Positions 38,074 to 48,631 of a DNA stretch of 64,000 nucleotides are shown piece by piece (within the stretch, counting starts at the first letter, position 1; each line of letters begins with the position of its first letter). The DNA lies in contig NZ_CP047242.1 of NCBI RefSeq assembly GCF_009856605.1, positions 248,001-312,000 on the forward strand, given 5' to 3'. Position numbers and translations under genes: made by a program. Below the pieces are notes generated by a model. That model was not told the origin of the DNA, did no database searches, and worked only from the letters and a program-made list of their open reading frames with translations. Source of the DNA: Trichormus variabilis 0441 (lineage in GTDB: Bacteria; Cyanobacteriota; Cyanobacteriia; Cyanobacteriales; Nostocaceae).

Positions 38074-39261
38074 TTAAACTTTGGCGTTATCAGCAAAGCG
38101 GATTTTTAAATAATCATCTTCCATCTTTGCTCCTGATGGTTGCAACGCTGCCAAAGCTTGTGGTAGCACTAGATTGCGGCGATGATTACCAATGGTGATG
38201 TTTAATTCATCTCCAGTTTTACTGAGTTGAACTTGGTTTTTGGGAATCCCAGGTAAATACAATTCCAAACTGTATTGGTTATTTTCTTGCACTACTCTTA
38301 CAGTCGTTTCTTTGTAATATACCTGAGTGGGATCTTCATCTTTATACAAGGTTTCTTTTAGGCGTTCTAAAGCCGCTAGTCCACACATTTCTTCGGAAAA
38401 AAGTGGCACTTCTTTCACTGGTAAAGGGTGGAAATTCTCATGGATTTCTTGACGATACTCTTCCTGATTTTGTTTCCAGCGTTGGAAGAATGGATCTTGC
38501 ACTTGGGCAGGGATAATGCGATTAGCCACAACTAAATCTGTGGCAACATTGTACAAGCTTAAATAAGCGTGAGCGCGTAAAGACTCTTTGATTACCATCT
38601 TCTCTGGGTTAGTAACAAGACGTACAGAAGTTTGCGTATTATCTGTTAGTACTTTTTCCAGAGCTTCAATTTGTTCATAAAACTCATAAGGGGCATCCAT
38701 CACCTCTCTATCTGGTAAGGAAAACCCAGCAATTGGTTTAAAAATAGGTTCAACCAATGGACGCAGCGCAACTGAGATATTTTGGAATGGTTTGTAAAAA
38801 CGCCGCATATACCAGCCGCCCACTTCTGGTAAACTCAAGAGGCGCAATGCTGTACCGGTGGGTGCAGAGTCGATAATTAATACATCAAAATCACCTTCAT
38901 CATAGTGGCGCTTCATTCTCACTAAGCCAAAAATCTCATCCATGCCTGGTAGGATGGCTAATTCTTCCGCTTGCACTCCATCTAAACCCCTAGCTTGCAA
39001 AACTTGGGTAATGTAGCGCTTCACTGCACCCCAGTTTCCTTCTAGTTCTTGCAGTGCATCTAGTTCTGCACCCCACAAGTTGGGACGGATTTGTTTTGGT
39101 GCGTGGCCTAGTTCCATGTCAAAACTGTCTGCTAATGAGTGAGCGGGGTCTGTACTCAAAACCAGTGTCCGATAGCCTAATTCTGCACACCGCAGCCCAG
39201 TTGCAGCAGCCACCGAGGTTTTACCTACGCCGCCTTTCCCTGTCATCAAAATTACTCGCAT
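38074..39261 (-). CDS. ArsA/Get3-family ATPase with C-terminal small-heat-shock-like domain
   Basis: A 395-residue P-loop ATPase. Seen: the deviant Walker [10 protein letters not shown] (residues 8-16), switch [12 protein letters not shown], and [14 protein letters not shown]. The C-terminal 80 residues ([16 protein letters not shown]) form the alpha-crystallin-like domain found in cyanobacterial and chloroplast-type ArsA proteins. Family members handle arsenite or target tail-anchored membrane proteins; no arsenic genes are nearby, so chaperone or targeting work is more likely. Length is normal. Confidence 0.9.
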   Translation of the reverse strand: MRVILMTGKGGVGKTSVAAATGLRCAELGYRTLVLSTDPAHSLADSFDMELGHAPKQIRPNLWGAELDALQELEGNWGAVKRYITQVLQARGLDGVQAEELAILPGMDEIFGLVRMKRHYDEGDFDVLIIDSAPTGTALRLLSLPEVGGWYMRRFYKPFQNISVALRPLVEPIFKPIAGFSLPDREVMDAPYEFYEQIEALEKVLTDNTQTSVRLVTNPEKMVIKESLRAHAYLSLYNVATDLVVANRIIPAQVQDPFFQRWKQNQEEYRQEIHENFHPLPVKEVPLFSEEMCGLAALERLKETLYKDEDPTQVYYKETTVRVVQENNQYSLELYLPGIPKNQVQLSKTGDELNITIGNHRRNLVLPQALAALQPSGAKMEDDYLKIRFADNAKV

Positions 39262-39655
39262 GGATGATTATGCCCTGCCTGAGAATTGTTTACATTTATT
39301 TACGTTATCTCTATTATCGATGGTTTGCAGGGAATTAAGTGCAGTTTGAGTGGGTTTACTGTCAAGAAATCATTGGGTATTGATGGGTGATGAGTAATTT
39401 AGCTCACCCACAGGGGAGGCTGACTTTTCACGGGAAGTACCAAAACCCTACGGAAAATGTTCGCGTTCATCAAGGCTTGGTAGTGAGTAATGAGTAATAG
39501 GTATGAATTATTTATTGGAAGGCAAATCTTATACCAATCGTCTATGAAGTCGCGCCAAATAAATGATGTACAGACGTTGTATGCAACGTCTCTACAGTAC
39601 AGAATAAAGTGCATCTATGGCTACGCCAGGCAAGCTGCATCAAGAAACAGTATTA
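39262..39655. other. 394-bp gap with a palindromic repeat
   Basis: The gap holds one clear element: the near-perfect palindrome GTACAGACGTTG/CAACGTCTCTAC (39568-39595). Small frames here are not credible genes. Confidence 0.55.
39568..39595. repeat. REP-like palindrome
   Basis: GTACAGACGTTG (39568-39579) and CAACGTCTCTAC (39584-39595) match at 11 of 12 positions around TATG. This palindrome type is, from memory, common between Nostoc genes. Confidence 0.7.
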
Positions 39656-40042
39656 CTAATTATTTACCTGAAAGAAGTGTTGTTTGATGACATCTAAAGG
39701 TGAACATTGCCAATAATCAATGTGAGAAACGATTAAACCCTCACAGTTAAGACCTAGTTCACTCCAACCAGAGATGGAAATACGTGGCTTCCAAGGTAGG
39801 GGAGTATTCCAACTCAGTGTCCATTCGGTTTTGATTTTGTCTTCTAAATGTTGAATATCATGCAAATCCATTTTGATATTTAAAAACCAAGTTTGCATGA
39901 AATTAATCATTTGCTTATAACGTGTAATACCACGAAATTTATTTAGTGGGTCTTGAAAATAAACGTCTTCCGCATAAATGCTGTAAGTTTGATTCACGGG
40001 AAATCGCTGATAGTCCTGCTTAAGAATTTCAATAATTTTCAT
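39656..40042 (-). CDS. DUF2358-family protein
   Basis: A 128-residue protein matching the DUF2358 family of cyanobacteria and plastids: YAEDVYFQDPLNKFRGITRY near the start, and WTLSWNTPLPWKPRISISG in the middle. The fold is like NTF2/SnoaL (cone-shaped), with no catalytic residues evident. Its function is unknown. It follows an unrelated hypothetical gene by 25 bp on the same strand, so the two may be co-transcribed. Confidence 0.78.
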   Translation of the reverse strand: MKIIEILKQDYQRFPVNQTYSIYAEDVYFQDPLNKFRGITRYKQMINFMQTWFLNIKMDLHDIQHLEDKIKTEWTLSWNTPLPWKPRISISGWSELGLNCEGLIVSHIDYWQCSPLDVIKQHFFQVNN

Positions 40043-40067
40043 TCACCAATTACCAATTAACAATTAT

Positions 40068-40637
40068 CTAGCTATTTACTTCATTCCACAGCCGTTCTAA
40101 CTGACGCTTCCAAGCCGCTAAAACTTCTTCTCTTGAGTCTACAGTTTGGTTAATTTCTCCTAACAATCCTTCTGCGTAAAACCTTTCTAGGTTTTGCATT
40201 GTGCCTTCCAGAGATTGTCCTTGCTGTTTTGCTGCTTGCACAATTTGCCGGATGCGACTTTCGATCAGACGATTGAAGACATCATTTAAACCTGCTTCAT
40301 ATAAGGAAATAAGTCTAGCGATCGCACTACTCAAGTCATCTTGGGTCAAAGTACTGCTATTGTGTTGGTATACTGCCCAAATCACCCCATCATACAAGGC
40401 ATAACGAACTTCTTGAGTATCATCAAAGTTGGCTTCCAAAAACTGTGCTAAAAATGCTTGGGCTTCTTGCAATGGCACAATTGGTAGTAAAACTCGCAAC
40501 CAACTGCTATCTTCCGACAACAATACCAACAGTCTAAATGTAGATGTATCTACTTGCCACGATCCAGGTGCGATCGCTTGTACATCTGCTGTACTGAATA
40601 ATTCTGCCAGAGTTTGGGCAATTACTTCAGGTGTCAT
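40068..40637 (-). CDS. Conserved cyanobacterial hypothetical protein
   Basis: A 189-residue acidic cytoplasmic protein. The first 110 residues alternate strands and helices in a way reminiscent of YbjN/type III chaperone-like folds; the last 80 are helical (RIRQIVQAAKQQGQSLEGTM). No signal peptide or catalytic motif is seen. I do not recognise a named family. It lies upstream of the DUF2358 gene. Confidence 0.7.
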   Translation of the reverse strand: MTPEVIAQTLAELFSTADVQAIAPGSWQVDTSTFRLLVLLSEDSSWLRVLLPIVPLQEAQAFLAQFLEANFDDTQEVRYALYDGVIWAVYQHNSSTLTQDDLSSAIARLISLYEAGLNDVFNRLIESRIRQIVQAAKQQGQSLEGTMQNLERFYAEGLLGEINQTVDSREEVLAAWKRQLERLWNEVNS

Positions 40638-40691
40638 GGTCTTTTTTTGAGCTTTAGCCTCTAGCGTACCGCTTTCGCGTACAAAGGCGCA

Positions 40692-41489
40692 TCAGCTTAT
40701 TGGTTGTACTGCTTGCTGGACAACTTCTAGTGGTAAATCTAATAATTGAGCGATCGCTTCTACACTCAAACCAAACTGTACCATACGAGGTATCGTTTCT
40801 AATTTAGCTTCCTGTTTCCCTTCCTGTTTCCCTTCTTCTAAAGCTTCTTGATAAACTCGGCTTTGTTTCAGTTCGTTTAAACCCAACATAGCTTCTATCT
40901 CCTCGCGACTTTTTTGCGGTAATTTGTAGACGATGATTGTCTCAATTAAGTTGATGAGGTCACGTTTAGCGGTTACATCCGTTAGCTGCTGCTTTGCTTG
41001 TGCTATCAACTGTCTTGCTAATACTGGTGCAGTGTCTTCAGTTTCAATTACTAGCTTAACAACTCCAACGCCCAAGGAAGTTTCTGCTACTTCTCCTAGC
41101 TCATCTAAGTAAATGCGTTTGACTCTGTTGAGTACAAGAATTTCATCAAAATGTATAGTCTGCTGTCTTTCGATGCCACGACTAGGATAAATTACCACCA
41201 CTTGCCAAGGATAGGGAGGTTTGTATTGTTTTAAGTAGAGGAATAGTTCTGCAAACAAACGGTAGTAAAAATCATCATCTGGTTGAAACTGGACTTCAAC
41301 TATATAAAATGGTTTGGTGGAGTCGTTAATTTTTGGTAAAAATAAGCCATCCAGACGAAAAGCCAATTGTTTAACTTCGCGCGAGGTAAATTCGTAGATA
41401 CTTGCTTCTTGTGGAGACTGGTTAATCAGTTCAAAGAAGATGTTGGGAAATGCTTGAAATAGGCTGTAGAAGATGGTATCAGTTTTCAC
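40692..41489 (-). CDS. Rpn-family PD-(D/E)XK nuclease/putative transposase (DUF2887)
   Basis: A 265-residue protein common in multi-copy form in cyanobacteria. Seen: KTDTIFYSLFQAFPNIFFEL, the nuclease-like core RLDGLFLPK (D), then FYIVEVQFQ (E-x-Q in place of E-x-K), and a charged repeat EEGKQEGKQEAKLE before a C-terminal helix. Rpn proteins promote recombination and have been linked to DNA cleavage. The Q in place of K needs checking before activity is assumed. Confidence 0.8.
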   Translation of the reverse strand: MKTDTIFYSLFQAFPNIFFELINQSPQEASIYEFTSREVKQLAFRLDGLFLPKINDSTKPFYIVEVQFQPDDDFYYRLFAELFLYLKQYKPPYPWQVVVIYPSRGIERQQTIHFDEILVLNRVKRIYLDELGEVAETSLGVGVVKLVIETEDTAPVLARQLIAQAKQQLTDVTAKRDLINLIETIIVYKLPQKSREEIEAMLGLNELKQSRVYQEALEEGKQEGKQEAKLETIPRMVQFGLSVEAIAQLLDLPLEVVQQAVQPIS

Positions 41490-41499
41490 GATTCAAGAC

Positions 41500-42432
41500 T
41501 TAATTTGAGTTCTTATAAATTAAAAATACTGAACCAATAGGGCCAGGATTTTCTACATAAATTTTCTTGTTGTAATATAATCCGGGTGACATCCCACCAT
41601 CAAATAAAATTCCCTCTTGTATCTTCCCTAAACAGTTCTGGCGGGCAATACCTTCTAAAACATCATCAAACTTATCTGGTGTTAACTCTTGATTAGTAGA
41701 ATTTACTTCAATATTAGAGTTAGCTTTAACATCATTTACTAATAAAATGACATAACCCTTACTGGTAATAGCTGCCATAGAACGATTTGTGGCTTGTTTA
41801 CAGGCAAATTCACCCAAATCTTGACAAATATCTTTAAATTTACCCTGACGATAAAATCTCCCGTTACCGCCTACTAAGTTGTAATTCAAGATATTAATGT
41901 TTCTCCTTCCCGCTTGGATTGTCGCTTTCCGTTCCTGTGGTTTACCGCCAGAAATGCCAAAAGAAGAACGTTTATTTTTAAAATCTCCTGAATACTCCAC
42001 TCCACGAGAAATATTTAAACCTTGGGGTTTATTTTCAGGATCTATATAATCGGCGTTAATTGCTGCTATAGGTCTTTGTCCATTTAATATAGAGTTGCTA
42101 TCAGAAATTAGTTCATTAAATTGTTTTGGGATATATTCTCGGCGAATTTTCCCCCTAGCATCTTTCGTATATAACTGATGAGATAAACCAAGGTTAACTT
42201 TAAAATCTAAGGCGGCTGATCTGGGATTGAAAATAATCACATGATTAATACCTTTAGCAAACTTTTCACCTCGATTGTTTGTCTGAAAAAATTCCATACT
42301 AAATTGAGTATCTTCCCCAGGACAAACTTTTGCAGCTTTTGGTGCTGAACTAGCATCAATTTTTTTACAACCTGACAATAAGTTGATAGCACTGATGAAT
42401 ATAGATAAAGCAATTAATTTTTTCAGATACAT
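41500..42432 (-). CDS. Phosphodiester glycosidase-family lipoprotein
   Basis: A 310-residue protein with a lipoprotein signal (LISIF..NLLSGC, cysteine at about 22) and the phosphodiester glycosidase (NAGPA/DUF2233) fold: PIAAINADYI, NILNYNLVGGNGRF and GILFDGGMSPGLYY. It is anchored on the periplasmic side and may trim glycosyl phosphodiesters of envelope polymers. No substrate is known. It lies 10 bp upstream of the Rpn-type gene on the same strand, so they may share a transcript. Confidence 0.82.
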   Translation of the reverse strand: MYLKKLIALSIFISAINLLSGCKKIDASSAPKAAKVCPGEDTQFSMEFFQTNNRGEKFAKGINHVIIFNPRSAALDFKVNLGLSHQLYTKDARGKIRREYIPKQFNELISDSNSILNGQRPIAAINADYIDPENKPQGLNISRGVEYSGDFKNKRSSFGISGGKPQERKATIQAGRRNINILNYNLVGGNGRFYRQGKFKDICQDLGEFACKQATNRSMAAITSKGYVILLVNDVKANSNIEVNSTNQELTPDKFDDVLEGIARQNCLGKIQEGILFDGGMSPGLYYNKKIYVENPGPIGSVFLIYKNSN

Positions 42433-42557
42433 ATAAAATAAAAATCCGCTACAGCATGACTATAGCGGTTAATAATTCAAAATTTCAATTGTGACTAAAT
42501 AGACTTTAAAGGCTTAATATCATCTTAAAATTCCTTTGCCTTTTGTCTCCTACCTTC

Positions 42558-43808
42558 TTAAGAGAGCCATTCTACAACAGCTTCTTCTTTGGTGTTGGTG
42601 TTGCGAGATGGGGTTTCACGGTTAAACTTCATGTGAATTGAGCGTGTTTGCTCACCATCAGCCGCCACAGCCAAAATAGGATAGTCGATTAAGCCATCTT
42701 GGAAGGACATCTGGAAGCGGAATGTACCATCTGGATTCAGTTTGATGGGACGGCCGCCAATTGTCACAGTAGCATCGGGTTCGGTTGCACCGTAAACAAT
42801 TAACTCAGCATCAGCAATTAACCAGAATTGGCGAGGACGTACTGGGATGGCGGAAGCGGAGAAGCCGACACCGGACATTCCCACGCCGGACATATTTAAG
42901 CCGGAGGAGGTGGGAACTGCCCACATACCTACACCAGAGGGGAAAATATAAGAACTGATAGCTTGTTCGGGACGCACGGAACCAGCAACGTGTTGCTGAG
43001 AACCGAACAGAGAGCCTGCAACCCGTTGAGCTTCGGCTGATTCTGCCAAGCCAAAGATGTGGTCGTAGATGGGGTTGCTGCCGTTAGCACCAGCAGCCAC
43101 AGTGGGCGCTTTCTTCGCTGGGGGAACCAATTCGTACAGTGTCTTACCGCGTAAGTCTTCTTCAAAGTTGACGCTGATGAACACATCTTCAATCCAGTCA
43201 GAAGGATAGACTGGGGGAATGTGGACACGGGCGGAACGAGCTAAGACTAACCAGCGACCATCTACTGCACGATAACCGATATCGAGTACATAATCGCGAT
43301 CGCTCACAGGGATGGGTATGTACCATTCTCTTGCTAGTTCATCCGCAGGATATTCTTGGATGCTGTGGGGGCTTTGGTAATCTAGATCAACGTCGGTAAC
43401 GTCGTAAATCCGCAGGGCTAGTTGTTGTCCCCCTTGGCGGCGCAACTCTTCTTTATGATCGTTAGGAATATCCCAGTAAGCATAAGCCCACTGAGGATCG
43501 CGTGGTAGAAGGACAATCCGGCTGTCACCATAACCACCAGGTAGGTCTGCTAGTCCTTCATCAACATCAGCCAGAGAGCCACCAGTACGATCTTCTTGTC
43601 CTAATTCAAATTTCGCGGCTTCCACGGTTTCCTGTGCCTCCAGTGAACGAGATGGGTTAAGCAAAGCTTTATTTCGCTGGACTTCTTGAATTGCTGCCAG
43701 CAGTTGTGATTTACGCATTCGGCTGTAGCGAGAGATGCTGAATTCGCTGGCAACTCTTCGTAGTTGCCTTAATGTCATCTCTTCTAGCGGTGGGCGTTCT
43801 TTCGCCAT
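42558..43808 (-). CDS. DUF4912 protein with Rho/SAP-like N terminus
   Basis: A 416-residue protein. The N terminus (MTLRQLRRVASEFSISRYSR, about 11-50) resembles the Rho-N/SAP nucleic-acid-binding motif. The centre is DUF4912 (GDSRIVLLPRDPQWAYAYWD, about 95-215). A Gly/Met/Val-rich stretch (about 290-310) precedes a C-terminal beta domain (FWLIADAELIVYGATEPD). Found across cyanobacteria; function unknown. DNA or RNA contact is inference from the N-terminal motif. Confidence 0.82.
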   Translation of the reverse strand: MAKERPPLEEMTLRQLRRVASEFSISRYSRMRKSQLLAAIQEVQRNKALLNPSRSLEAQETVEAAKFELGQEDRTGGSLADVDEGLADLPGGYGDSRIVLLPRDPQWAYAYWDIPNDHKEELRRQGGQQLALRIYDVTDVDLDYQSPHSIQEYPADELAREWYIPIPVSDRDYVLDIGYRAVDGRWLVLARSARVHIPPVYPSDWIEDVFISVNFEEDLRGKTLYELVPPAKKAPTVAAGANGSNPIYDHIFGLAESAEAQRVAGSLFGSQQHVAGSVRPEQAISSYIFPSGVGMWAVPTSSGLNMSGVGMSGVGFSASAIPVRPRQFWLIADAELIVYGATEPDATVTIGGRPIKLNPDGTFRFQMSFQDGLIDYPILAVAADGEQTRSIHMKFNRETPSRNTNTKEEAVVEWLS

Positions 43809-44198
43809 TTGTTTGGCCTCCAGTAGTTTGAAAGGTAAATGATTTCCCCTGGTTATAGAATGCTTGATAAAAGATCATCCTTTCCAGATGAATTTCTTAT
43901 TCCTGACTCCTGGTTTTGCTAAGTGTGTGTTTTTAGTCTTTTGTTAAAAGAGGGGACACTCCCTTTCAACTCCTTACTTGTGCCAAAATCAGCACTTTAG
44001 GATTGGAGGAGTCAATTTATTAAGTTTGTTAACTAAATATTAACTACTAACTCTTGACTGGGATCAAGGGGTGTCAACAGGCTTTTTTACCTAATTTACG
44101 AACTTATTAGCTTTGAGGGGATCATATTGTCATGAAATTCTGATATTTGCTCCGGTGATCCCGATTTTATGTCAAGATTTCATAACAATATACCGGAC
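43809..44198. other. 390-bp gap upstream of the DUF4912 gene
   Basis: This gap must hold the DUF4912 promoter. I see no gene, repeat or convincing hairpin. Confidence 0.55.
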
Positions 44199-45188
44199 TC
44201 ACCCAAAAACTTGAATCCACAAGGGCAGGATCAGCAGTAATAGAAGAGTTGAGAGCATGATGCTACTGGCGATTAAATCACGGTTGAGATTGTACTCCTC
44301 CGCCAAAATGAGACCAGCGAAGGCTGAGGGCATCCCCGACATTAACACCATTGCTAAACGGCGATCGCCTGACAAACCCAGAAATACAGTTGTCACTAAA
44401 CCTACCAGTAAGGGTGTAATCACAACCCTCAACACAGTGGGGATCAGTGCCAGTTGGAAACTTTGCCATCTTTGTAATTGAGCCAAGCGAATACCAGTCA
44501 AGAGAAAAGCGCAAGCAATGACAATATCAACAGAACCTTGTAATCCCGATTCCACAAAGTCCGGTAACTTTATTGATTGGGTGAGAGTCCCAATGAGAAA
44601 CGCCCATAGAGGCGGTACAGTCAGCAGATCCCACAGCTGCATCCACCAGCGATTATTAGACTTGGTATGGCTGAAGTAGCTGGCGATTAATACACCTATA
44701 CCGTAGGGGCCGATAACATTGTGGGTAATACTGAAGAGAACAACCCAATTCAGACTATCAGCGTGAATTAAAAATGGTGCGATCGCCAAACCCACAAAAC
44801 CAGTATTTCCTAAAACAGCCGCCAGCAGAAAACTACCTTTAGTGGAAGAGTCCAGCCAAGGACGAGAAACCGACTCACTCAAGTCAGGCTGAAACAAATG
44901 AGGCGAGATTTGTTGCCATCCCCACCACACCAGCAACGCGGCCACTAAGCCCAGCAGTAATGCCAAAAAGGTAATTAATGATGCTAGTATGGGAGTACTC
45001 CCAGCACCACCAAGTTCATTCTGACTACCTTTACGAGCCAAGGCCACTAGTTCCAACGGTACTCCTACCCAGTAAAGACCACGACCTAAGAATTGCGGTA
45101 ACCACGTAGGTAAAAATCTAAATATCAATAAACCCAAACCTATCCACAGAATCAGGGGTGTATAAGCCTGAAACAAAGTTTCTGTCAT
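44199..45188 (-). CDS. AEC (auxin efflux carrier) family transporter
   Basis: A 329-residue inner-membrane protein with about ten hydrophobic segments and the AEC family pattern: GNTGFVGLAIAPFLI, then NVIGPYGIGVLIAS in mid-protein, and a C-terminal MVLMSGMPSAFAGLILAEEY. Family members move organic anions such as malate or auxin-like acids out of the cell. Substrate here is unknown. It stands alone in its unit. Confidence 0.87.
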   Translation of the reverse strand: MTETLFQAYTPLILWIGLGLLIFRFLPTWLPQFLGRGLYWVGVPLELVALARKGSQNELGGAGSTPILASLITFLALLLGLVAALLVWWGWQQISPHLFQPDLSESVSRPWLDSSTKGSFLLAAVLGNTGFVGLAIAPFLIHADSLNWVVLFSITHNVIGPYGIGVLIASYFSHTKSNNRWWMQLWDLLTVPPLWAFLIGTLTQSIKLPDFVESGLQGSVDIVIACAFLLTGIRLAQLQRWQSFQLALIPTVLRVVITPLLVGLVTTVFLGLSGDRRLAMVLMSGMPSAFAGLILAEEYNLNRDLIASSIMLSTLLLLLILPLWIQVFG

Positions 45189-45353
45189 GAATCATCATAG
45201 GGATTAAGCAAAGTCATTAGTCTCAAGTACGCGTCTTGGGTCAACTCAAAATGCCAAAACCCAGATAAACCTGACTTTCTTCATTCCGAACTACCAATTG
45301 TCACTAGAGACAAACAACTTGAGTTTAGTTGATTTAGATATAAAAATTCATAG

Positions 45354-47720
45354 TTAATTTATAGCGGCTGACATCCTCTGAATCCGCCAAATATCATCTT
45401 GTCGAATCAATTCATAGCGCACTCGCAATCTTTCGTCAGAAGACTTCCCTTTTTGCCCATTCTCATAAAATTGGGTCAACTCTCTGACTGTAGCCCCCAC
45501 ACTTGCACGATTGGGATCTATGTCAGATTTACTGATGGAGTCTACCTTGACACTATGACTGTACTCTCGGTGACGATTATCGGCTTTATCTTGCAAGGCA
45601 ATTAATCGCCATTGAGATAGAGCTGAACCAGTTAAAATCTCGTTTAAACTCTCTATTTTATGTTCAGCCCCTAAAGCACCAGCTTTGGTAGCTAACCAAT
45701 TTTCAATGATTTTCTTTGCTGTTTCTTCTGTAAGACCCTCCTCTGGGACTTGTATCTGGGCATTTTTGTCAGGAATCTCTAAAGGTGGTTGACTAAGCTG
45801 AATCGATAATTGCTCACCTTGTAAAGACGGTGCTGGGAAGAGTACATTCTTTAACCAGCCAAAAGTCGTTGAGACTATCAGCCAGAACACTAATATCCCG
45901 CCTAAAGAACCCAAGACTATCCAAAGTAATCTTGTTTTCCGGCCTAGAGTGCTAGGGGAAGGCTGGTGTTGCTGATGAATACTGTGTCCTCTGTTGACAA
46001 CTTCCGGTGGCTTCTTGCGTCTTCTGCGTTTAGGAGTTTGCCGTGGAGGGGTCGATTGGGTATAACTACTTACCCCCGGCTGAACAGGTCTGCTGGCGCG
46101 TCCCACTGGGATCTCTGGTGGATAATTGTCAGTGTAAGCAGCTGTGGGCGATATATTTTCTCTAGCGGTTGTAAAATGTGAAGACTCTGGTCTTCTGTGG
46201 TTTGAGGTTTCTGGTAATTCGGGATCAGGAGTTCTGTTTTGATAAAATTGTCGGTTTACTTCTGATGGATGACTACGTTGCGGCATCTGTCTTGTAGACG
46301 CATCTCCTGGCCTGTTTGCCTTCCCTGGAGTACGTTTGGTGACTGGTGTGCCTCCAGAGTAAGAATTGGCGCTCGGTTGGGAAAAAGATTGGCGATTAAT
46401 TACAGCCCATTCATTAGTGGTTTCCGCGTCGTTGGGCAAGGCTTCTAAGTACGCTTGTACTTGTTGATTAGCAAAGTAATCTTTCAGGGAAGCCTGCTGT
46501 CTGGACAAATCGCGGAAATGAGGAAAAACTTCATTTTGCAGCCATTGTTCGGCATATAAGCACAAACCAGGCAGTAAATCGGGAGAATCTTGAGATTTTT
46601 CTCGAATTAAAGCTAAAGCTTCGTATTCTTGGCTCAGTTCTAAAACTCGTGTGGCTTCTTCAGTTTGCCCTAGTAATAGCGCACATAGTGACTGCTCTAA
46701 ATGGACATCTTGCCGCTTAGACAAACGCATCAGCATTTGCTTGGCATGACGAATTAAAGCAGGCTGGCGTTGGGTGAATCCTCTGGCGATGGAAGCATAA
46801 ACAGCTAAGTATGTAGCCACAGCCGAAGGGCGCTTACTTTCACCATCAAACAACTTATGTTGTTCAGCTACTGTTAAATGATGGCGTAATTGCTGGATGA
46901 ATCGTAGGAAGTCATCAATGTTTAGGCCTGATTGATCATTGCCTGTACCATCAATGCCACCGCGATCGTCTAAGATGCTTTGTAATAGATCCAGCCCTTG
47001 GTGGCGTTCAATGGTTTTTTCTTGGGGTAAGGCAAGTAATTCTAAAATTCTATAAGGGCGCAATTTGTAAAGATCAGCCTGAATTTCTGCCTGGACGCTG
47101 GGGAAGATGCCTTCACTAAACAACACTTCTTGACCAGTTTCTAAAGACACAGCAGCGTTTTCATAGTGGCCTTGTTGCCATTGTTCCCGGCCTAATTCTA
47201 ATGATGCCAAAGCAACAGTTAGGAGAATATCTGGACGTTCAGAACCATCGAGAAATTCTTCAGGTGTGCGATGATTGCCATTTCTGGTGGACGCTGTGCC
47301 GTTTTGATTACCTAAGTAATTACGACCTAGCTTGAGTACGAGTTCATACTCTCCCAACTCTTGCAAAATTAATAAAGCACCAATTAATTCCTCGGAGGAA
47401 ATTTCGATGCTTAGGCTTTGGACATCGAAATGACCATTGTTGCTGTCCCCACGATTTTCCACTGCCACTTTGGTCGTAGCCGCGTTGTCTGGGTCGTAGG
47501 CGTGAGCAAGATACAGCTGGTCATAACTGCTGCGTTCCTTTGGATCTGATAAAACCACGTAAGCTTCTTCTATAAGTTGTTTACGGGAAGCAATGGCTGC
47601 TTGAGAATATTCCCGTCGCGGCAATTGGACAATGCGATCGCTGTATGCTTGTCGCAGTTGTTCATCACTTGCCGCTAACGGTAGCCCTAAAATTCGGTAG
47701 TAATCTAGCGGAATTCGCAC
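45354..47720 (-). CDS. ftn2: Cell-division protein Ftn2/ZipN (ARC6 homologue)
   Basis: A 788-residue membrane protein that anchors the FtsZ ring in cyanobacteria and plastids. Seen: an N-terminal J-like domain (RIPLDYYRILGLPLAASDEQ, about 1-70), a long helical region, a Pro/Ser/Arg-rich low-complexity stretch (about 440-580), one membrane helix (LLWIVLGSLGGILVFWLIV, about 600-620) and a C-terminal IMS/ARC6-type domain (about 670-785). I chose the GTG at 47720, which has AGGGGAA before it and gives the usual start RIPLDYYRILG; an ATG at 47750 would add ten residues. Confidence 0.9.
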   Translation of the reverse strand: MRIPLDYYRILGLPLAASDEQLRQAYSDRIVQLPRREYSQAAIASRKQLIEEAYVVLSDPKERSSYDQLYLAHAYDPDNAATTKVAVENRGDSNNGHFDVQSLSIEISSEELIGALLILQELGEYELVLKLGRNYLGNQNGTASTRNGNHRTPEEFLDGSERPDILLTVALASLELGREQWQQGHYENAAVSLETGQEVLFSEGIFPSVQAEIQADLYKLRPYRILELLALPQEKTIERHQGLDLLQSILDDRGGIDGTGNDQSGLNIDDFLRFIQQLRHHLTVAEQHKLFDGESKRPSAVATYLAVYASIARGFTQRQPALIRHAKQMLMRLSKRQDVHLEQSLCALLLGQTEEATRVLELSQEYEALALIREKSQDSPDLLPGLCLYAEQWLQNEVFPHFRDLSRQQASLKDYFANQQVQAYLEALPNDAETTNEWAVINRQSFSQPSANSYSGGTPVTKRTPGKANRPGDASTRQMPQRSHPSEVNRQFYQNRTPDPELPETSNHRRPESSHFTTARENISPTAAYTDNYPPEIPVGRASRPVQPGVSSYTQSTPPRQTPKRRRRKKPPEVVNRGHSIHQQHQPSPSTLGRKTRLLWIVLGSLGGILVFWLIVSTTFGWLKNVLFPAPSLQGEQLSIQLSQPPLEIPDKNAQIQVPEEGLTEETAKKIIENWLATKAGALGAEHKIESLNEILTGSALSQWRLIALQDKADNRHREYSHSVKVDSISKSDIDPNRASVGATVRELTQFYENGQKGKSSDERLRVRYELIRQDDIWRIQRMSAAIN

Positions 47721-48631
47721 AGCGTACTTCCCCTGCACCGTGATCAACATAATTCACCTAGACCATTCCAGGCTTGTAAAACCGTGCCATAATCGTACGG
47801 TGAATAATACCGTGGTGAACTTACACTATAAGTGTATATTGCAACAATTACTTTTGTATCTTCCCAAAAATTTGTGTCATATTTTATTCCTTGGCTAGGA
47901 AATGTTGATGTTTTGTCTTAATTCTTAGTATTTCTGCTGAAAATAACTGTTATCAATAATTAAATTACTGTAAAACCAACATAAGAATCATTGTTTTTGA
48001 TGACGAATGTTGTGCTTACACATAGGTACAATTAATCCTGTATCAGAAAATCTTCTGATTAAGGGGGTAAATATGCACCATTGTTAATGGTAGATGCGGA
48101 TAACAGAAAGAACAAGATAATATCATAACTATATTTTTATGGCAACTACACAAATATAGGTATCCGATGTAATCACTATTGGCATAGCCTGGGTAGAAAA
48201 ATTTCCTACATCTTAATTTCCCTTCTCCTCTGTCTTCTAACTACGGAAATCAGTATGGCTACACCACTTTACACGAAGGAAAATCAAAACTGAATCCTCA
48301 TATACATTGAGGAGTCGTCACTCTTAATTTCCTGGAAATTGTTCATCGGTATGCAGAAACCGAGCTATTCTGGGTGATAGTCTATGAACTGAAATAGGGA
48401 TGAGTCAGACTGAGAAAAAGAATATTGTTGTTACAGTGAGATATTCCCAGATAAATGTCCCATAAACACAAAATTTTCCCATTTACTCTCTACTATTTCC
48501 CCTAACTCTTTGTGGTGTAGAAAATGTTGGTTGTTCACTCTAGTAAACCCTACTGGGGAAAATAAAATTGCTCAGAAAACAACCTATTTAAAATGGTAAA
48601 TTTCGATTTTAGACAGGAATACTAAAAAATA
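47721..48631. promoter_or_regulatory. 911-bp divergent gap between ftn2 and pdhA
   Basis: AT-rich and gene-free. It holds a perfect dyad TACACT-ATA-AGTGTA (47822-47836) and, nearby, an inverted ACGGT/ACCGT pair (about 47800-47816), about 80-115 bp upstream of ftn2. These could be operators; no protein can be named. The pdhA side shows nothing distinctive. Confidence 0.45.

Noticed and set aside
39399..39614. 71-codon minus-strand frame
   Set aside because: It runs through a REP-like palindrome and has no gene-like start or composition.
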